From assembly GCA_024650095.1 (NCBI GenBank), contig JANKMV010000029.1, forward strand, positions 4,787 through 11,810: DNA of 7,024 nucleotides, written 5' to 3'. Under the pieces are notes generated by a model. The model did no database searches and was not told where the DNA came from. It saw only the letters and a list, made by a program, of their open reading frames with translations. The position numbers and the translations under genes were made by a program. Origin of the DNA: Bacillota bacterium (GTDB taxonomy: Bacteria; Bacillota; Dethiobacteria; Dethiobacterales; Dethiobacteraceae). Below are positions 5,925 through 7,024 of this stretch, in pieces (position 1 is the first letter of the stretch; each line of letters starts with the position of its first letter).

Positions 5925-7024
5925 TATAATTTGTCTTGCTTCTCAGCCAGATATTTGGCATATTGCAACAGGTTACTAAAAGATTGCCTTACTTTTTCTC
6001 GACCGAACGCACGATACATGGCCACTCTTGCTGACTTGGAGTTACATTCAATTAACCATAGATGTCCCTTTGTATCCAGACCAAAGTCAATGCCAATTTC
6101 ACCGAATGGGCCGTAAACGTGCTCCACAGCTAGGAACACGCTCTGTAAAAAACGAATAATTTTTGTCTGCAGCAAGGATGCTTTTAGTGCATCTAATTGC
6201 ATCATATCTTTCATAAACGTCTCAAGAGAATAGTAATCCTCTAACCGTGTATTTGAAGTAATCGGTGAGCGCGGTCGACCGATGCGTGCTGTCGTACCCG
6301 TGACGATAAGTCGACCGTCTCCGTTTCTTTGAACTTCACTGCGGAAATCTGTAATGCATTGCCCCATTTTCATAAGTTCAATAGGTTTTTGAATGATAAA
6401 GGGACTGTGAGCAAAATAATGGTTAATAGTTTTCATTATCTCCTGCTTAGTAATAATTGCGGAAACCAGTTCACCACTGCGTGAGTAATAATATCGGAAC
6501 TTGCCATGCGTTTCTTTTTCAATGCGCATGACCCCTAAGCCGCAGCTTCCTCTGCGAGTTTTCACATAGACATGAGTATAAAGATCTAACATTTGCATAA
6601 TATTTATCACATTATTTCCCTTAACTGTGTCTGGTAAGTGAGGTGAAATAGCTTCTACTTTTGATAATCGGTAATATAGGTCCCACTTGTCAAAGAAGTG
6701 CTGGGCGTTGATATTTTTAATACCCAATTCCCGAAATTGATTAATTACTAGTAATGATTTTTTACCAATTCCACCTCCCCGGTCATACAAAAGATGCGGC
6801 AGTGGAAATTCTTTCTCTTGCCAGATATTTATTCGATGATTAAAATATATGCCATTTACACGTTTCGCCTTAAAGTTAACATCCCCACTCGTAAAAAAGT
6901 AGAGAATGACATCGACTTCTTGGGTCGCTTTGGCCAATTCAATGTAGCGAATATAGCGGTGCGATGATACAAAGCTAGGATTCATTGTGATGATCTCTCT
7001 CGCATGTTTTCTGTTTATGAATGC
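5924..7024 (-). CDS. YheC/YheD-family ATP-grasp protein D (SPIT subtype), 5' end cut by the window
   Basis: An ATG at 6985 would give 353 residues, but the frame stays open to the last base, and the 13 extra codons read AFINRKHAREIIT. AFINRK matches the first strand of its paralogs (GIFVNKR in B, GVLLNSE in A), and only a weak GAGAGAG precedes the ATG. The true start is therefore outside. Counting from that ATG: LYFFTSGDVNF (28-38), YDRGGGIGKK (67-76), DKWDLYYRL (99-107), HLPDT (116-120), Lys142 with loop RRGSCGLGV (144-152), QKPIELMK (199-206), DFRSEVQRNGDG (213-224), SPITS (240-244), EIGID (296-300), IECNSKSARV (312-321) with Glu313 and Asn315. It shares with A the SPIT[ST] loop, the E(L/V)Q(H/R)NG strand and an NS[RK]S ending in place of NSKP. 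First visible gene of the operon with C. Substrate unknown. Confidence 0.87.
   Translation of the reverse strand, partial: AFINRKHAREIITMNPSFVSSHRYIRYIELAKATQEVDVILYFFTSGDVNFKAKRVNGIYFNHRINIWQEKEFPLPHLLYDRGGGIGKKSLLVINQFRELGIKNINAQHFFDKWDLYYRLSKVEAISPHLPDTVKGNNVINIMQMLDLYTHVYVKTRRGSCGLGVMRIEKETHGKFRYYYSRSGELVSAIITKQEIMKTINHYFAHSPFIIQKPIELMKMGQCITDFRSEVQRNGDGRLIVTGTTARIGRPRSPITSNTRLEDYYSLETFMKDMMQLDALKASLLQTKIIRFLQSVFLAVEHVYGPFGEIGIDFGLDTKGHLWLIECNSKSARVAMYRAFGREKVRQSFSNLLQYAKYLAEKQDKL

Noticed and set aside
5931..6116. 61-codon + strand frame at the end of ATP-grasp D
   Set aside because: Antisense shadow of the conserved EIGID and IECNSK region.
6986..7005. Seven-codon minus-strand frame whose TGA overlaps the ATG at 6985 (ATGA), suggesting an upstream gene's end
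   Set aside because: The frame has a stop just upstream, so it is not the tail of a gene; the ATP-grasp D frame itself runs through this stretch.

Overview
The window looks like part of the genome of an endospore-forming, probably anaerobic member of the Bacillota. Four of the six genes encode YheC/YheD-type ATP-grasp proteins, a family tied to the spore coat in Bacillus. A fifth encodes an oxygen-sensitive radical SAM aminomutase. Base composition is low to moderate in G+C, Shine-Dalgarno sequences are strong and purine-rich, and TTG and GTG starts are common. A sporulating Negativicute (Sporomusa or Pelosinus type) would fit, but that placement is inference; nothing in the window fixes the genus.

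Layout from left to right: a small SET-domain protein lysine methyltransferase on + (5-472), ending at a clear hairpin/T-tract terminator. Converging on it is a minus-strand pair, transcribed as ATP-grasp A (3028-1790) then a radical SAM aminomutase (1747-506), 42 nt apart. A 351-nt divergent regulatory region follows (3029-3379), with a near-perfect long inverted repeat and the same 10-mer AATATAGTAA placed as a -10-like box in front of each flanking gene. ATP-grasp B (3380-4513) reads on +. After a convergent hairpin terminator comes a second minus-strand pair, transcribed as ATP-grasp D (from beyond the right edge to 5924) then ATP-grasp C (5911-4601), 12 nt apart.

The aminomutase carries the residues that distinguish glutamate 2,3-aminomutase from lysine 2,3-aminomutase: Lys339 and Asn376 stand where the lysine enzyme has Asp293 and Asp330. 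It should therefore make beta-glutamate rather than beta-lysine. Next to it are four divergent ATP-grasp ligase-fold proteins of two or three subtypes, all keeping the ATP/Mg carboxylate-asparagine motif. My main hypothesis is that beta-glutamate is the building block, or one of them, for ATP-grasp amide-bond formation at the spore surface, with the SET protein perhaps methylating a lysine in the same structure. The enzymes' families are seen in the sequence; the pathway is inference.

Correction to a naive gene call: ATP-grasp D seems to begin at an internal ATG (6985), but its frame stays open to the window edge, and the extra 13 codons encode the first beta-strand shared with its paralogs. 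It is cut by the window, not short. I saw no tRNA, rRNA, CRISPR array, insertion sequence or attachment site.
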